Below, piece by piece: positions 54,876 through 64,000 of a stretch of 64,000 nt of DNA. Made by a program: the position numbers and the translations under genes. Under the pieces are notes generated by a model. That model was not told where the DNA came from, ran no database searches, and saw only the letters and a program-made list of their open reading frames with translations. Source of the DNA: an uncultured Flavobacteriales bacterium (GTDB taxonomy: Bacteria > Bacteroidota > Bacteroidia > Flavobacteriales_G > Salibacteraceae); assembly GCA_943788775.1 (NCBI GenBank), contig CALSRO010000004.1, positions 250,001-314,000 on the forward strand, written 5' to 3'. Numbering within the stretch: position 1 is the first letter of the stretch; each line of letters starts with the position of its first letter.

Positions 54876-57260
54876 TTAACTACCGCACATTTCGCAATCG
54901 TCAGGATTGTCTAATGAACAGGCAATTTCAGCTTGGCGTTCTTCCTCTGTAACAGCAACTTCTGGTTTAGAAGCAGCTTTTTTCATTGGCTCTTCTAATT
55001 TGCTTTTATCTATGGTAAACTTGATTGCATCGCGGGCCGCTTTGGTTCTGAGGTAATACATCCCCGTCTTTAAACCAGCCTTCCAGCCATAAAAGTGCAT
55101 GGAAGTAAGCTTAGCGAAATTTGCGTTTTCCATAAAGATGTTCAAAGACTGGCTTTGGTCGATATAGGCGCCTCTGTCGGCACTCATTTCGATAATCACC
55201 TTTTGGCTAATTTCCCAAGCGGTTTTATACAACTCTTTCAAATTATCTGGAATCTCATCAATTTCTTGAACAGATCCATTTGCAGATATCAGTTTGTTCT
55301 TCAAGTTATCATTCCAAAGCCCAAGCTTCACGAGGTCTCTAAGTAGGTGCTTGTTTACTACTGCAAACTCACCACTTAATGTTCTTCTGCTATAGATGTT
55401 TGAGGTGTATGGTTCAATGCATTCATTGTTACCAAGGATCTGGCTTGTTGAAGCCGTTGGCATGGGCGCCATTAGAAGTGAATTTCTAACTCCGTGCTCT
55501 TGAATCTCTTCGCGAAGCACATCCCATTCCCATCTGTTACCTGGCTGAACATTCCACATGTCAAATTGGAATTCACCTTTTGAAATTGGGGAACCTTCAT
55601 AGGTTTCATAAGCACCGTCCACTTTTGAGAGATCCTTAGAAGCTGTTAAAGCTGCGTAATAGATAGTTTCGAAGATCTCCTTATTCAATTGCTTCGCTTC
55701 TGGCGAATCGAATGGGTATCTCATCAATATGAATGCATCAGCTAATCCTTGCACGCCCAATCCGATAGGACGATGGCGTAGGTTAGATTTTTTCGCTTCA
55801 GGCACAGGGTAATAATTTCGATCAATGATCTTATTCAAGTTTTTCGTTGCCACATAAGTGATTTTGAAAAGCTTATCATGATCGAACTTGCCGTCTACTA
55901 CAAACTTTGGTAGGGCAAGAGACGCTAGATTACAAACAGCCACTTCATCTGGAGCTGTGTACTCCATGATTTCAGTACATAAGTTAGAAGACTTAATGGT
56001 ACCTAAGTTCTTTTGGTTTGACTTTGAGTTAGCAGCATCCTTATACAACATGTATGGTGTGCCCGTCTCAATTTGAGACTCTAAAATCTTAAACCATAAG
56101 TCCTGTGCCTTGATAGTCTTCTTAACTTTTCCTTCCTTCTCGTATTTCGTATAGAGTTTCTCGAACTCCGCGCCATAACAATCAGAAAGACCAGGGCATT
56201 CGTCAGGACACATAAGTGACCAATCACCTCCTTCTTCTACGCGTTTCATGAACAAATCTGGTGTCCACATTGCGTAAAATAAATCGCGAGCACGATTTTC
56301 TTCTTTACCGTGATTTTTCTTAAGGTCCAAGAAATCAAACACATCAGCATGCCATGGTTCTAGGTAAATGGCGAAAGAACCTTTGCGCTTTCCACCACCT
56401 TGATCCACATATCGGGCAGTGTCATTGAATACGCGAAGCATAGGCACGATACCGTTGCTTGTTCCGTTTGTTCCGCGGATGTACGAGCCAGTTGCTCTAA
56501 CATTATGGATAGACAAACCAATTCCACCAGCAGACTGGCTAATCTTGGCGCACTGAGTCAAAGTGTCGTAAATACCAGTAATGCTATCGTCTTTTGTGGT
56601 CAAAAGGAAACAACTTGACATTTGAGGTTTTGGAGTTCCTGCGTTGAAAAGCGTAGGTGTAGCATGTGTAAACCAGCGTTCAGACATTAAGTCGTAGGTT
56701 TCAATGGCAGCATCGATATCATCTTTATGGATTCCTATTGCTACTCGCATCAACATATGCTGCGGTCGTTCAACTACATCTCCATCAACCTTAAGTAAGT
56801 ATGATCTCTCTAAAGTCTTGAACCCAAAGTAGTCATAACCGAAGTCACGATCATAAATAATAGTGCTGTCTAAGTGCTCTGCGTGCTCAAGGATGATTTT
56901 GTAAACATCGTCAGCCAGCAATGGTGCTTTTTTACCTGTGTTTGGATCCACGTAGTTGTAAAGCGCATCCATCGTCCCCGAAAAGGATTTTTCAGTGTTT
57001 TTGTGCAGGTTTGAAACGGCAATTCTTGACGCTAATAAAGCGTAGTCGGGGTGTGTTACCGTCATTGACGCAGCTGTTTCTGCTGCAAGGTTGTCAAGTA
57101 CAGTAGTGGTGACGCCATCATAAATACCTTCGATGACTTTCATCGAAATCTTTACTGGATCAACACTTGGGTGAAGTCCATAACAAAGCTTCTTAATTCG
57201 CCCGGTGATTTTGTCAAATTTCACCGCCTCGCTTCTCCCGTCTCTTTTTAATACAAACAT
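54876..57260 (-). CDS. nrdA: Class I ribonucleotide reductase, large subunit
   Basis: Reduces ribonucleoside diphosphates for DNA synthesis. The 794 residues open with an ATP-cone ([20 protein letters not shown]) for dATP control. The catalytic core has [20 protein letters not shown], holding the radical cysteine and neighbouring ones, the loop [19 protein letters not shown], and [19 protein letters not shown]. The shuttle thiols are at the end in CEMCGS. nrdB follows the same direction with 49 bp between. Confidence 0.97.
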   Translation of the reverse strand: MFVLKRDGRSEAVKFDKITGRIKKLCYGLHPSVDPVKISMKVIEGIYDGVTTTVLDNLAAETAASMTVTHPDYALLASRIAVSNLHKNTEKSFSGTMDALYNYVDPNTGKKAPLLADDVYKIILEHAEHLDSTIIYDRDFGYDYFGFKTLERSYLLKVDGDVVERPQHMLMRVAIGIHKDDIDAAIETYDLMSERWFTHATPTLFNAGTPKPQMSSCFLLTTKDDSITGIYDTLTQCAKISQSAGGIGLSIHNVRATGSYIRGTNGTSNGIVPMLRVFNDTARYVDQGGGKRKGSFAIYLEPWHADVFDFLDLKKNHGKEENRARDLFYAMWTPDLFMKRVEEGGDWSLMCPDECPGLSDCYGAEFEKLYTKYEKEGKVKKTIKAQDLWFKILESQIETGTPYMLYKDAANSKSNQKNLGTIKSSNLCTEIMEYTAPDEVAVCNLASLALPKFVVDGKFDHDKLFKITYVATKNLNKIIDRNYYPVPEAKKSNLRHRPIGLGVQGLADAFILMRYPFDSPEAKQLNKEIFETIYYAALTASKDLSKVDGAYETYEGSPISKGEFQFDMWNVQPGNRWEWDVLREEIQEHGVRNSLLMAPMPTASTSQILGNNECIEPYTSNIYSRRTLSGEFAVVNKHLLRDLVKLGLWNDNLKNKLISANGSVQEIDEIPDNLKELYKTAWEISQKVIIEMSADRGAYIDQSQSLNIFMENANFAKLTSMHFYGWKAGLKTGMYYLRTKAARDAIKFTIDKSKLEEPMKKAASKPEVAVTEEERQAEIACSLDNPDDCEMCGS

Positions 57261-57309
57261 GGTGCTGTTAGGGTTTAAATAGGTTTAATTAAATGTGGTT
57301 GGTGTGTTT

Positions 57310-58281
57310 TTAGAATTCTTCATCAAGCTTGAACACCTGTGATTCACTTCCATTGGCAACTCCTGCCTTCTGATATTCTGCCACACGTTTCTCAAAGAAA
57401 TTTGTTTTGCCTTGAAGGCTTATCATTTCCATAAAATCGAATGGATTATCTGAGTTGTAAATTTTGTCACAATTCAACTCAGAGAGTAAGCGATCAGCAA
57501 CGAATTCAATGTATTGCTGCATCATCTTTGCGTTCATTCCAATGAGTGAAACTGGTAAGGAGTCTGTGACAAATTCCTTTTCAATTTCAACCGCATCACG
57601 AATGATTTTGGTAACCGTTTCTTTGGGGAGCTTATTTACTACGTGATCGTTGTAAAGGAGGCAAGCAAAGTCGCAGTGCATTCCCTCATCACGAGATATT
57701 AATTCATTGCTGAAACTTAATCCAGGCATGAGTCCACGTTTCTTTAACCAAAAGATGGAACAGAAAGAACCAGAGAAGAAGATTCCTTCCACGGCTGCAA
57801 ACGCGACCAATCGTTCTGCAAAAGAGCCATTGTCAATCCAGTCCAAAGCCCAATCCGCCTTTTTCTTCACACAATCCATTGTTTCGATTGCGTTGAACAG
57901 GTTGTTCTTCTCTGTCTTGTCCTTGATATATGTGTCAATAAGCAATGAGTAGGTTTCGCTGTGGATGTTTTCCATCGCGATTTGAAATCCGTAGAAAAAC
58001 TTTGCTTCAGTATATTGAACCTCTGCCACAAAGTTTTCTGCTAAATTTTCATTTACTATACCATCGCTTGCCGCAAAAAATGCCAAGACATTCTTAATGA
58101 AGAAGCGTTCTTCATCATTTAGTTTATGCTCCCAATCGTGCAAATCTGGCCCCAAGTCAATTTCTTCAGCCGTCCAAAAACTGGCCTCAGATTTTTTGTA
58201 AAATGACCAGATATCATCGTGTTGAATTGGAAATAGGACGAATCGTTTGGGGTCTTCTTTGAGGATGGGTTCTTCTTGCAT
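57310..58281 (-). CDS. nrdB: Class I ribonucleotide reductase, small subunit
   Basis: Makes the tyrosyl radical for NrdA. The 323-residue protein has metal ligands in [33 protein letters not shown] (Glu, His and radical Tyr) and [10 protein letters not shown]. The [17 protein letters not shown] stretch is closer to the eukaryotic-type small subunit than to the E. coli NrdB pattern. nrdA lies 49 bp downstream in the same direction. Confidence 0.96.
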   Translation of the reverse strand: MQEEPILKEDPKRFVLFPIQHDDIWSFYKKSEASFWTAEEIDLGPDLHDWEHKLNDEERFFIKNVLAFFAASDGIVNENLAENFVAEVQYTEAKFFYGFQIAMENIHSETYSLLIDTYIKDKTEKNNLFNAIETMDCVKKKADWALDWIDNGSFAERLVAFAAVEGIFFSGSFCSIFWLKKRGLMPGLSFSNELISRDEGMHCDFACLLYNDHVVNKLPKETVTKIIRDAVEIEKEFVTDSLPVSLIGMNAKMMQQYIEFVADRLLSELNCDKIYNSDNPFDFMEMISLQGKTNFFEKRVAEYQKAGVANGSESQVFKLDEEF

Positions 58282-58664
58282 TGGTACTTATTTTTCTTTG
58301 ATGCTTTTCGCTCTATATTTACTTCTTTACATTGAGCTAATCTCCTAGTTTAGAGGCGACAAGCTCCCTTTGTCATCTCTCAATGACATTGTTTAAAACA
58401 CTGATCTACAATAAGTTAAATGCGGAATATGCTGTTTTAGCAAGGGGCAAAGAACATTGCCTTCCGTTTTTATTGTGAAGCAAATTTTCACAAAAATGCC
58501 TCGCGAGGCAAACCAATTTCATTAACAATCGGTCCTGTTTTTTAACACTAAATTTTAATTGAGAATGTTTAAAAATTAATTTCTTAAACCTTAACTCAAC
58601 GTTAACGGGAGTTGTAAGATTTCGGCACTGTTAATTCGCTGAAGAATCACTTTTTACATTTGGT
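58282..58664. other. AT-rich intergenic stretch before nrdB
   Basis: 383 bp with no credible gene. It contains a perfect 12-bp palindrome GCCTCGCGAGGC (58498-58509) and, just before it, a TGTGAA/TTCACA inverted repeat. These could be regulator sites for the nrd genes or a weak hairpin. I see no clear NrdR-box pair. Confidence 0.5.
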
Positions 58665-59252
58665 TTATTGATCTGCTTGTTTCATTTTATCCAACTCGAT
58701 TACAGCCTCTTCTAATGCTGAATACCATTCTGCACCGTATTTTCTGATCAAAGGATCTTTTAAGAATTTATAAACGGGGACTTTGAGTTCTTTACCTAAG
58801 CTACATGCATCCGAGCAGATGGTCCAGCGTTCATAATTCACTGCCTCAAAAGTTGGGTATTTTTTAGTTCTAATTGGATAGAGATGACATGAAATCGGCT
58901 TTCGAAAGTGCGTTGCCCCATCGTTCCAAGCCATTTCGATTCCACATTTGGCAGTTCCATCCTTTTCAAATACTGTAAATGCACACTCTTTTCCTTCCCT
59001 TAGTGGAGTCACCCAATCTCCATCTTTATCCTTCACTGATGTTCCTTGGGATTCAATAGACTCAACACCTTCAGGCCTGAGGTAGGGCCGAATATTTGAG
59101 AACTCCTTGGCAATTGTCACCATTTCCTTTTTATCCAATGGTGCTCCAGAATCTCCATGAACACAGCAAGCGCCCTTGCAGGCGCTTAGGTTACAAACAA
59201 ACTCTTCTCTCAATACTTCGAGAGAGATTATCTGATCATTTATCTGAATCAT
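58665..59252 (-). CDS. DUF3109 family cysteine-rich protein
   Basis: The 195-residue protein has the DUF3109 pattern CNLSACKGACCVHGDSGAPL near the start, ECAFTVFEKDGTAKCGIEMAW, and further Cys residues in CHLYPIRTK and CSDACSLGKE, probably metal or iron-sulfur ligands as in YkgJ-like proteins. The function is unknown. It is divergent from glyS with about 77 bp between starts. Confidence 0.9.
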   Translation of the reverse strand: MIQINDQIISLEVLREEFVCNLSACKGACCVHGDSGAPLDKKEMVTIAKEFSNIRPYLRPEGVESIESQGTSVKDKDGDWVTPLREGKECAFTVFEKDGTAKCGIEMAWNDGATHFRKPISCHLYPIRTKKYPTFEAVNYERWTICSDACSLGKELKVPVYKFLKDPLIRKYGAEWYSALEEAVIELDKMKQADQ

Positions 59253-59316
59253 AGTCGCGAAGGTGAATAATATTCCCTGTTTTGAATTATCTCAATTATT
59301 CAAAGCCTAGCCATTC

Positions 59317-59324
59317 TACATTTG
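59317..59324 (+). promoter_or_regulatory. -7 promoter element of glyS
   Basis: TACATTTG matches TAnnTTTG exactly and ends 6 bases before ATG 59330, so the mRNA is almost leaderless and the upstream TTG at 59282 is not the start. Confidence 0.55.
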
Positions 59325-59329
59325 CCGCT

Positions 59330-60847
59330 ATGAATCAGGAAGATCAATTCAAAAATGTCATTAGCCATGCCAAGGAGTATGGGTTTGTTTTTCAGTCGAG
59401 CGAGATATATGATGGGCTTAGTGCGGTCTATGATTACGGACAGCTAGGAGCAGAGCTTAAGAATAATATAAAGCAGTATTGGTGGAAAAGTATGGTGCAA
59501 ATGCATGAAAACATTGTCGGGATTGATTCCGCGATTTTTATGCACCCCACAACCTGGAAGGCTTCGGGTCATGTCGATGCATTTAATGATCCATTAATTG
59601 ACAATAAAGACAGCAAAAAGCGATATCGAGCAGATGTCTTGGTAGAAGATCATATTGCAAAAATTGAAAGTAAAATCGAAAAGGAAATCACTAAGGCGGC
59701 AAAACGTTTTGGGGATTCTTTTGATGCAGAAATGTTTGCCCAAACAAACCCGCGTGTGGTTGGATACAAGGAGAAGATTGCGGCAATAGAGACTCGAATG
59801 AAGCGATGCTTGGAGGAAGAAGACCTCGAAGATTTTAAACAATTGATCATTGATGAAGAGATCGTAGACCCAGTTGGAGGCTCAAAAAATTGGACGGACG
59901 TGCGTCAGTTTAACTTAATGTTCAGCACAGAAATGGGCTCTGTGGCAGAAGGGGCAAACACCATTTACTTGCGCCCAGAGACGGCTCAGGGGATTTTCGT
60001 TAACTATTTGAACGTCCAAAAAACGGGCAGAATGAAACTTCCATTCGGAATTGCTCAAATAGGAAAGGCATTCAGAAATGAAATCGTTGCTAGACAATTC
60101 ATTTTTCGAATGCGCGAGTTCGAGCAAATGGAAATGCAGTTTTTTGTGAAGCCGGGAACGGAAATGGAATGGTATGAGCATTGGAAACGAGAGAGACTTA
60201 ATTGGCACTTATCTCTGGGCACTCCAGAATCGGAGTACAGATTTCATGACCACATTAAGTTGGCGCACTATGCAAATGCCGCGGCTGACATTGAATTCAA
60301 TTTTCCATTTGGATTCAAGGAACTTGAAGGAATACACTCACGCACTGATTTTGATTTAAAACAACACGAAAAGCACAGTGGTAAAAAACTGCAATACTTT
60401 GACCCAGAAAGCAATGAGCACTTTGTTCCCTATGTAGTTGAAACAAGTATCGGTTTAGATAGGATGTTTTTAGCAATGCTGTGTAGTGCATATCAAAACG
60501 AACAGCTGGAGGATGGATCTGAGAGAGTTGTATTAAAGTTACCTATAAAATTAGCTCCTTATAAGGTGGCTGTTATGCCACTGACCAAAAAGGATGGATT
60601 GCCAGAAAAAGCAAGAGCAATTATTGACGAATTGAAATTTGACTTCATGTGTCAATACGATGAAAAAGATGCAATAGGACGCAGATACCGGAGGCAGGAC
60701 GCGATTGGAACACCATTCGCTGTAACCGTAGATCATCAAACGCTTGAAGACAACACGGTGACCATTCGAGACAGAGATACAATGCTGCAGGACCGAGTGC
60801 ATATTGATGAACTTGCAACTAGGTTGTTTTCATCGCTCCGGAAATAG
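59330..60847 (+). CDS. glyS: Glycyl-tRNA synthetase, eukaryotic/archaeal dimer type
   Basis: Class II synthetase for tRNA-Gly. With start MNQEDQFKNVISHAKEYG (59330) it has 505 residues. The catalytic domain shows GSAVYDYGQLGAELKNNIKQ-like opening sequence, motif 2 RNEIVARQFIFRMREFEQMEM and motif 3 ETSIGLDRMFLAML, followed by the anticodon-binding domain (APYKVAVMPL, then FMCQYDEKDAIGRRYRRQD). This is the single-chain homodimeric form, as usual in Bacteroidota, not the alpha2-beta2 form. Confidence 0.96.
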   Translation: MNQEDQFKNVISHAKEYGFVFQSSEIYDGLSAVYDYGQLGAELKNNIKQYWWKSMVQMHENIVGIDSAIFMHPTTWKASGHVDAFNDPLIDNKDSKKRYRADVLVEDHIAKIESKIEKEITKAAKRFGDSFDAEMFAQTNPRVVGYKEKIAAIETRMKRCLEEEDLEDFKQLIIDEEIVDPVGGSKNWTDVRQFNLMFSTEMGSVAEGANTIYLRPETAQGIFVNYLNVQKTGRMKLPFGIAQIGKAFRNEIVARQFIFRMREFEQMEMQFFVKPGTEMEWYEHWKRERLNWHLSLGTPESEYRFHDHIKLAHYANAAADIEFNFPFGFKELEGIHSRTDFDLKQHEKHSGKKLQYFDPESNEHFVPYVVETSIGLDRMFLAMLCSAYQNEQLEDGSERVVLKLPIKLAPYKVAVMPLTKKDGLPEKARAIIDELKFDFMCQYDEKDAIGRRYRRQDAIGTPFAVTVDHQTLEDNTVTIRDRDTMLQDRVHIDELATRLFSSLRK

Positions 60848-60893
60848 GAATTGGTTTGATTTTTGCTTACTCCGCGGTTTGCAATTGAATTTT

Positions 60894-63296
60894 ATGAAGC
60901 AAACCCTGCTTTTCATCTTTTTGGTTTTATCTTCTTCGGTTGGTGCACAAGTAGTTACGGTTCGCGATGCGGTGAACAGACAACCACTAGAATTTGTTAC
61001 TGTAATTAGTTGGCAGCCAAAAACGTATGCGATTACCGATGGAAAGGGCAGGGTTGACTTAACACAGTTTGCGGGTAGCGATAGCATTGTATTTCAAGAG
61101 GTCGGTCACAAGGAAATACAACTTACATACGATCAGTCGATAGAATTAGAAAGCATCTTGATGGAAAGGGGTGAATTTGATCTTGGTGGTGTCACGATAA
61201 GCGCTGCGAGATGGAAACAACCAAAAAGGGATGTTCCAAATAAGATCACCGCCATTGATCCTGATCAGGTCTATTTCGAAAACCCGCAAACTGCAGCAGA
61301 TTTGTTAGAATCCTCAGGCGAGGTATATGTTCAAAAGAGCCAAATGGGTGGGGGAAGCCCAATGATTAGAGGGTTCGCAACAAATCGGGTAATGTTAAGT
61401 GTAGATGGAGTCCGAATGAATAACGCCATTTTCAGAAGTGGCAACCTACAAAATGTGATTTCTCTCGATCCTTTAGCCATTGAAAATGCAGAGGTGGTTT
61501 TTGGCCCTGGCTCCGTGATCTATGGAAGCGATGCCATTGGTGGTGTAATGAGCTTCTATACCACTGAACCCGATCTTTCTCAATCCGATGAACCATTGGT
61601 GAAGGGAAATGCATTTGTGAGAGGATCTACTGCTAATCGTGAGCGAACTGGACACCTAGATTTCAATATTGCATATAGAAAGTTCGCCATGGTGACCAGT
61701 GTTTCCTACTCAGACTATGAGAATTTGATGATGGGATCAAATGGACCGGATGAATACTTGCGTTACCACTACATAATTAGTGAAAACGGGATTGATGTAA
61801 TGGTTGAAAACCCAAATCCAAGGGAACAAATATCCACTGCTTACGATCAGGTTAATTTGATGCAGAAATTCAGATACAAACCCAACCGATTTTGGGAAAT
61901 AACTTACGGAGGACATTATTCAACCACTTCCGACTTTGGGCGATACGATCGTCAGATCAGATATCGTGGAGATACCTTGAGGTCTTCCGAATGGTATTAC
62001 GGCCCGCAAGAATGGATGATGCACACGGTAAATGTGGTAAACGTCAAACCAAATAAAATTTATGACAAGATGAGTTTGACGGCTGCTTATCAGATGTTTA
62101 AAGAAAGTAGGAATGATCGGGATTATCAGTCTCGATATCGTACAAACGCGGTAGAACGTGTTTATGCTCCCTCTGTGAACCTTGACTTTGAGCAAGATTT
62201 AGGAGAACGGCATGAACTGTTTTATGGGTTAGAGGGAGTGTATAATCTAGTTCATTCTAGAGCATCTATTAAGGATGTCAAATCGGAAATAAACACACTA
62301 GCTCAAACTCGATATCCCCATGAATCTATTTGGGTTTCTACTTCGGCTTATGTGTCGGATCAGTTCAGAATCAATGACAAATTCACCTTGCAATCGGGCA
62401 TGCGCTACAGCCTTGTAATGATCAATGCCCAACTGGACACTTCCTTTTTGCCTTTGCCAGAAACAGAAGTCGATTTAATGATGGACGCCTTGAATGGTTC
62501 GCTTGGACTGGCCTATAAGCCAAATGACAAGGTGCAATTGAACCTAAATTTATCAACTGGATTTCGGGCCCCGAACATCGATGATATTGGCAAAACATTT
62601 GACTCGGAGCCAGGCGCAGTTGTTATACCTAACCCAGACTTGTTGCCAGAATACGCCTATAACGGTGAGCTGGGTCTAGTCAAAATTTTCAAAGATTTTT
62701 TAAAGTTAGATGCTACTATATATTATGCTTGGCTCAATAATGCCTTGGTTCGAAGAAATGATCAATTAGGAGGTCAAGATAGTGTTCAGTATGGCGGAGA
62801 TTTGAGTCAAGTTCAGTCTATACAAAATGCGGCCAATGCTCAAGTGTATGGAGCGCAGGCTGGGTTTGAGTGGAAAATATGGCGTGGAATAACAATGGGG
62901 TCGCGCATAAATTACCAGAAGGGGCAAGAGGAATTGGATGATGGTTCGGTAGCTCCATTGCGTCATGCACCGCCAGTATTTGGATCAGCACGTATTGGTT
63001 ATCAGCGCGAGCGCTTGCAGGCACAAGTATCCACTGAATTTAACGGTAAGGTAAGTAATCGCAACCTAGCGCCATCCGAACAAGGAAAGGATTACATCTA
63101 CTCTTTGAATAGTGGGGGCGATCCATACTCACCGAGTTGGATGGTGTTAAACTCACGTGCTTCCTACCAAGTAAAAGACAATTTTATGGTGAGTGCAGGA
63201 GTCGAAAATATTCTGGATAAACGCTATCGGCCCTATTCATCTGGAATATCAGCTCCAGGGAGAAATTTCATAGGCTCCGTCCGATATAGTTTCTAA
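60894..63296 (+). CDS. TonB-dependent outer-membrane receptor
   Basis: Energised transporter for a large ligand across the outer membrane. I choose start 60894 (MKQTLLFIFLVLSSSVGAQ), a clean signal peptide, over the upstream ATG inside glyS; length 800 residues. A CarboxypepD-regulatory-like domain follows (VVTVRDAVNRQPLEFVTV). The plug starts near residue 110 (YFENPQTAADLLESSGEVYV), then the barrel, ending GSVRYSF with the terminal aromatic. The plug region with MGGGSPMIRGFATNRVMLS is like haem/siderophore receptors; the substrate is unproven. Confidence 0.93.
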   Translation: MKQTLLFIFLVLSSSVGAQVVTVRDAVNRQPLEFVTVISWQPKTYAITDGKGRVDLTQFAGSDSIVFQEVGHKEIQLTYDQSIELESILMERGEFDLGGVTISAARWKQPKRDVPNKITAIDPDQVYFENPQTAADLLESSGEVYVQKSQMGGGSPMIRGFATNRVMLSVDGVRMNNAIFRSGNLQNVISLDPLAIENAEVVFGPGSVIYGSDAIGGVMSFYTTEPDLSQSDEPLVKGNAFVRGSTANRERTGHLDFNIAYRKFAMVTSVSYSDYENLMMGSNGPDEYLRYHYIISENGIDVMVENPNPREQISTAYDQVNLMQKFRYKPNRFWEITYGGHYSTTSDFGRYDRQIRYRGDTLRSSEWYYGPQEWMMHTVNVVNVKPNKIYDKMSLTAAYQMFKESRNDRDYQSRYRTNAVERVYAPSVNLDFEQDLGERHELFYGLEGVYNLVHSRASIKDVKSEINTLAQTRYPHESIWVSTSAYVSDQFRINDKFTLQSGMRYSLVMINAQLDTSFLPLPETEVDLMMDALNGSLGLAYKPNDKVQLNLNLSTGFRAPNIDDIGKTFDSEPGAVVIPNPDLLPEYAYNGELGLVKIFKDFLKLDATIYYAWLNNALVRRNDQLGGQDSVQYGGDLSQVQSIQNAANAQVYGAQAGFEWKIWRGITMGSRINYQKGQEELDDGSVAPLRHAPPVFGSARIGYQRERLQAQVSTEFNGKVSNRNLAPSEQGKDYIYSLNSGGDPYSPSWMVLNSRASYQVKDNFMVSAGVENILDKRYRPYSSGISAPGRNFIGSVRYSF

Positions 63297-63662
63297 TTAA
63301 ATCCGATCTAGGTTTGTTCGCGTAAGTATTGAATTTTCATTGTCGCCTGTATTAAGAGTGGAGGCAGGCTCGAACAGCATCACCTCAACTTCTTCTTTGG
63401 CCACTGGCTTGTGTTCTATGCCACTCGGAATTACGATAAACTCGCCTGGACTTAGGTTTACAGATTTATCTCTGAATTCTATGCATAGCTTCCCTGAAAT
63501 GACGAGAAACATTTCGTCTTCATGCTCGTGCGAATGCCAAACGAACTCGCCAAGGAGCTTGGCAAGTTTCACATGCTGACCATTGAGTTCGGCTACAATC
63601 TTGGGATTCCAATGGTCATGGAAGAGATTGAGTTTTGATTGGATGTTTACTTTATTGATCAT
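63297..63662 (-). CDS. Small cupin-domain protein
   Basis: The 121-residue protein, started at MINKVNIQSKLNLF (63662), is a single cupin barrel. Metal-binding motif 1 is GEFVWHSHEHEDEMFLVISG and motif 2 is SPGEFIVIPSGIEHKP. Substrates of such small cupins cannot be predicted. Its start overlaps the stop of the DUF1569 gene (ATGA), so both are co-translated. It converges with the receptor gene, 0 bp apart. Confidence 0.9.
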   Translation of the reverse strand: MINKVNIQSKLNLFHDHWNPKIVAELNGQHVKLAKLLGEFVWHSHEHEDEMFLVISGKLCIEFRDKSVNLSPGEFIVIPSGIEHKPVAKEEVEVMLFEPASTLNTGDNENSILTRTNLDRI

Positions 63663-64000
63663 ACTCCAAATTGTTTCAAGTGATGATCTAAGTGTTTGAT
63701 CATTGCCCAACTCCAATCTTCGGCAGATAATTCGCCAAGCCAAACATGCTTTCTAGAAGCGGCAACATCCGGCCCATCATCTGAATACTTCTGTAAATTG
63801 GTGAGTAGTCGCGCTTTTTCCAATTCGAATTTTTCATGATTTACGACTTTGAAGTACGGAGCCGTGGGCGAACTTTGTTTGTAAGCAGATTTACCAATGA
63901 TGGCTGTTTTCATCATGGGTTTGAGTAGGAAGCGCATGATGGGGTTAACTTTTGCCTGTCGTTGTCCATTGTTGTACTCAAAAACTAAACTGCAATGTGC
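63659..64000 (-). CDS. DUF1569 family (DinB-like) protein, partial at window end
   Basis: The reading frame is open to the window edge. Visible residues include AHCSLVFEYNNGQRQAK, then RFLLKPMMKTAIIGKSAYKQ and the family end WAMIKHLDHHLKQFGV. The His residues and ending match DUF1569, four-helix DinB-like proteins that may bind a metal or thiol cofactor. The 5' end lies beyond 64000. Confidence 0.8.
   Translation of the reverse strand, partial: AHCSLVFEYNNGQRQAKVNPIMRFLLKPMMKTAIIGKSAYKQSSPTAPYFKVVNHEKFELEKARLLTNLQKYSDDGPDVAASRKHVWLGELSAEDWSWAMIKHLDHHLKQFGV

Noticed and set aside
1-64000. CRISPR array or insertion sequence
   Set aside because: No regularly spaced identical repeats and no transposase or integrase were seen.

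Overview
The window is a Bacteroidota chromosome segment, most like Flavobacteriales. The evidence is type IX secretion (T9SS) C-terminal sorting domains on several secreted proteins, a PorZ-like propeller protein, SprB repeats, a fused hemC-hemD gene, a eukaryotic-type glycyl-tRNA synthetase, and promoters with a TAnnTTTG -7 element instead of Shine-Dalgarno-led starts. Gene density is high, with many 1-17 bp overlaps.

Layout. 0-5.5 kb: RNase HI, a frameshifted M1 aminopeptidase lipoprotein, a biotin carrier protein, a YceI-like lipoprotein, a PfkB sugar kinase and tRNA-Asn. 5.5-9.85 kb: an accessory island behind tRNA-Asn. It holds an HTH gene with an operator-like palindrome, 11-bp phased repeats, about 1 kb of hairpin-rich non-coding DNA, a DUF285/BspA remnant, an orphan ORF and a KAP NTPase that has lost its Walker A part. 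It ends at a possible tRNA 3'-end remnant and a terminator. 9.9-13 kb: small poorly known genes and a lipoprotein made of about 14 degenerate repeats. 13-22.1 kb (minus strand): a tightly packed cluster of DUF4175 protein, anti-sigma-type ATPase, ybeY, mnmG, porZ and recO. mnmG is flanked by two parS-like sites. 22.2-28.9 kb: gltX (heavily frameshifted), folB, tRNA-Cys, a metallophosphoesterase, a TPR histidine kinase and a barrel protein. 28.9-31.8 kb: an ECF sigma factor with a membrane partner, a duplicated-domain protein and a DUF2147 protein. 31.9-48.5 kb: an S8 protease, a C-terminal processing protease, HflX, tandem amidohydrolases, trpS, an acyltransferase, gatC, a bacilliredoxin, tadA and a T9SS protein. 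48.7-64 kb: an SprB-repeat protein, hemCD-hemA, nrdAB, a DUF3109 protein, glyS, a TonB-dependent receptor, a cupin and a partial DUF1569 gene.

Most genes are core housekeeping (tRNA charging and modification, tetrapyrrole and dNTP synthesis, cell-surface proteolysis and secretion). A repeated theme is disrupted reading frames in otherwise conserved genes: aminopeptidase, PH/HEAT pair, recO, porZ, gltX, histidine kinase and amidohydrolase. One G also seems to be missing from the tRNA-Asn acceptor stem. Since gltX and tRNA-Asn are normally indispensable, indel errors in the assembly are the simplest explanation for many of these. Real gene decay cannot be excluded from the sequence alone.

The most interesting unexplained features are the hairpin-rich non-coding block at 6.24-7.22 kb, the parS-like pair around mnmG, and the basic repeat lipoprotein at 11.9-12.9 kb.
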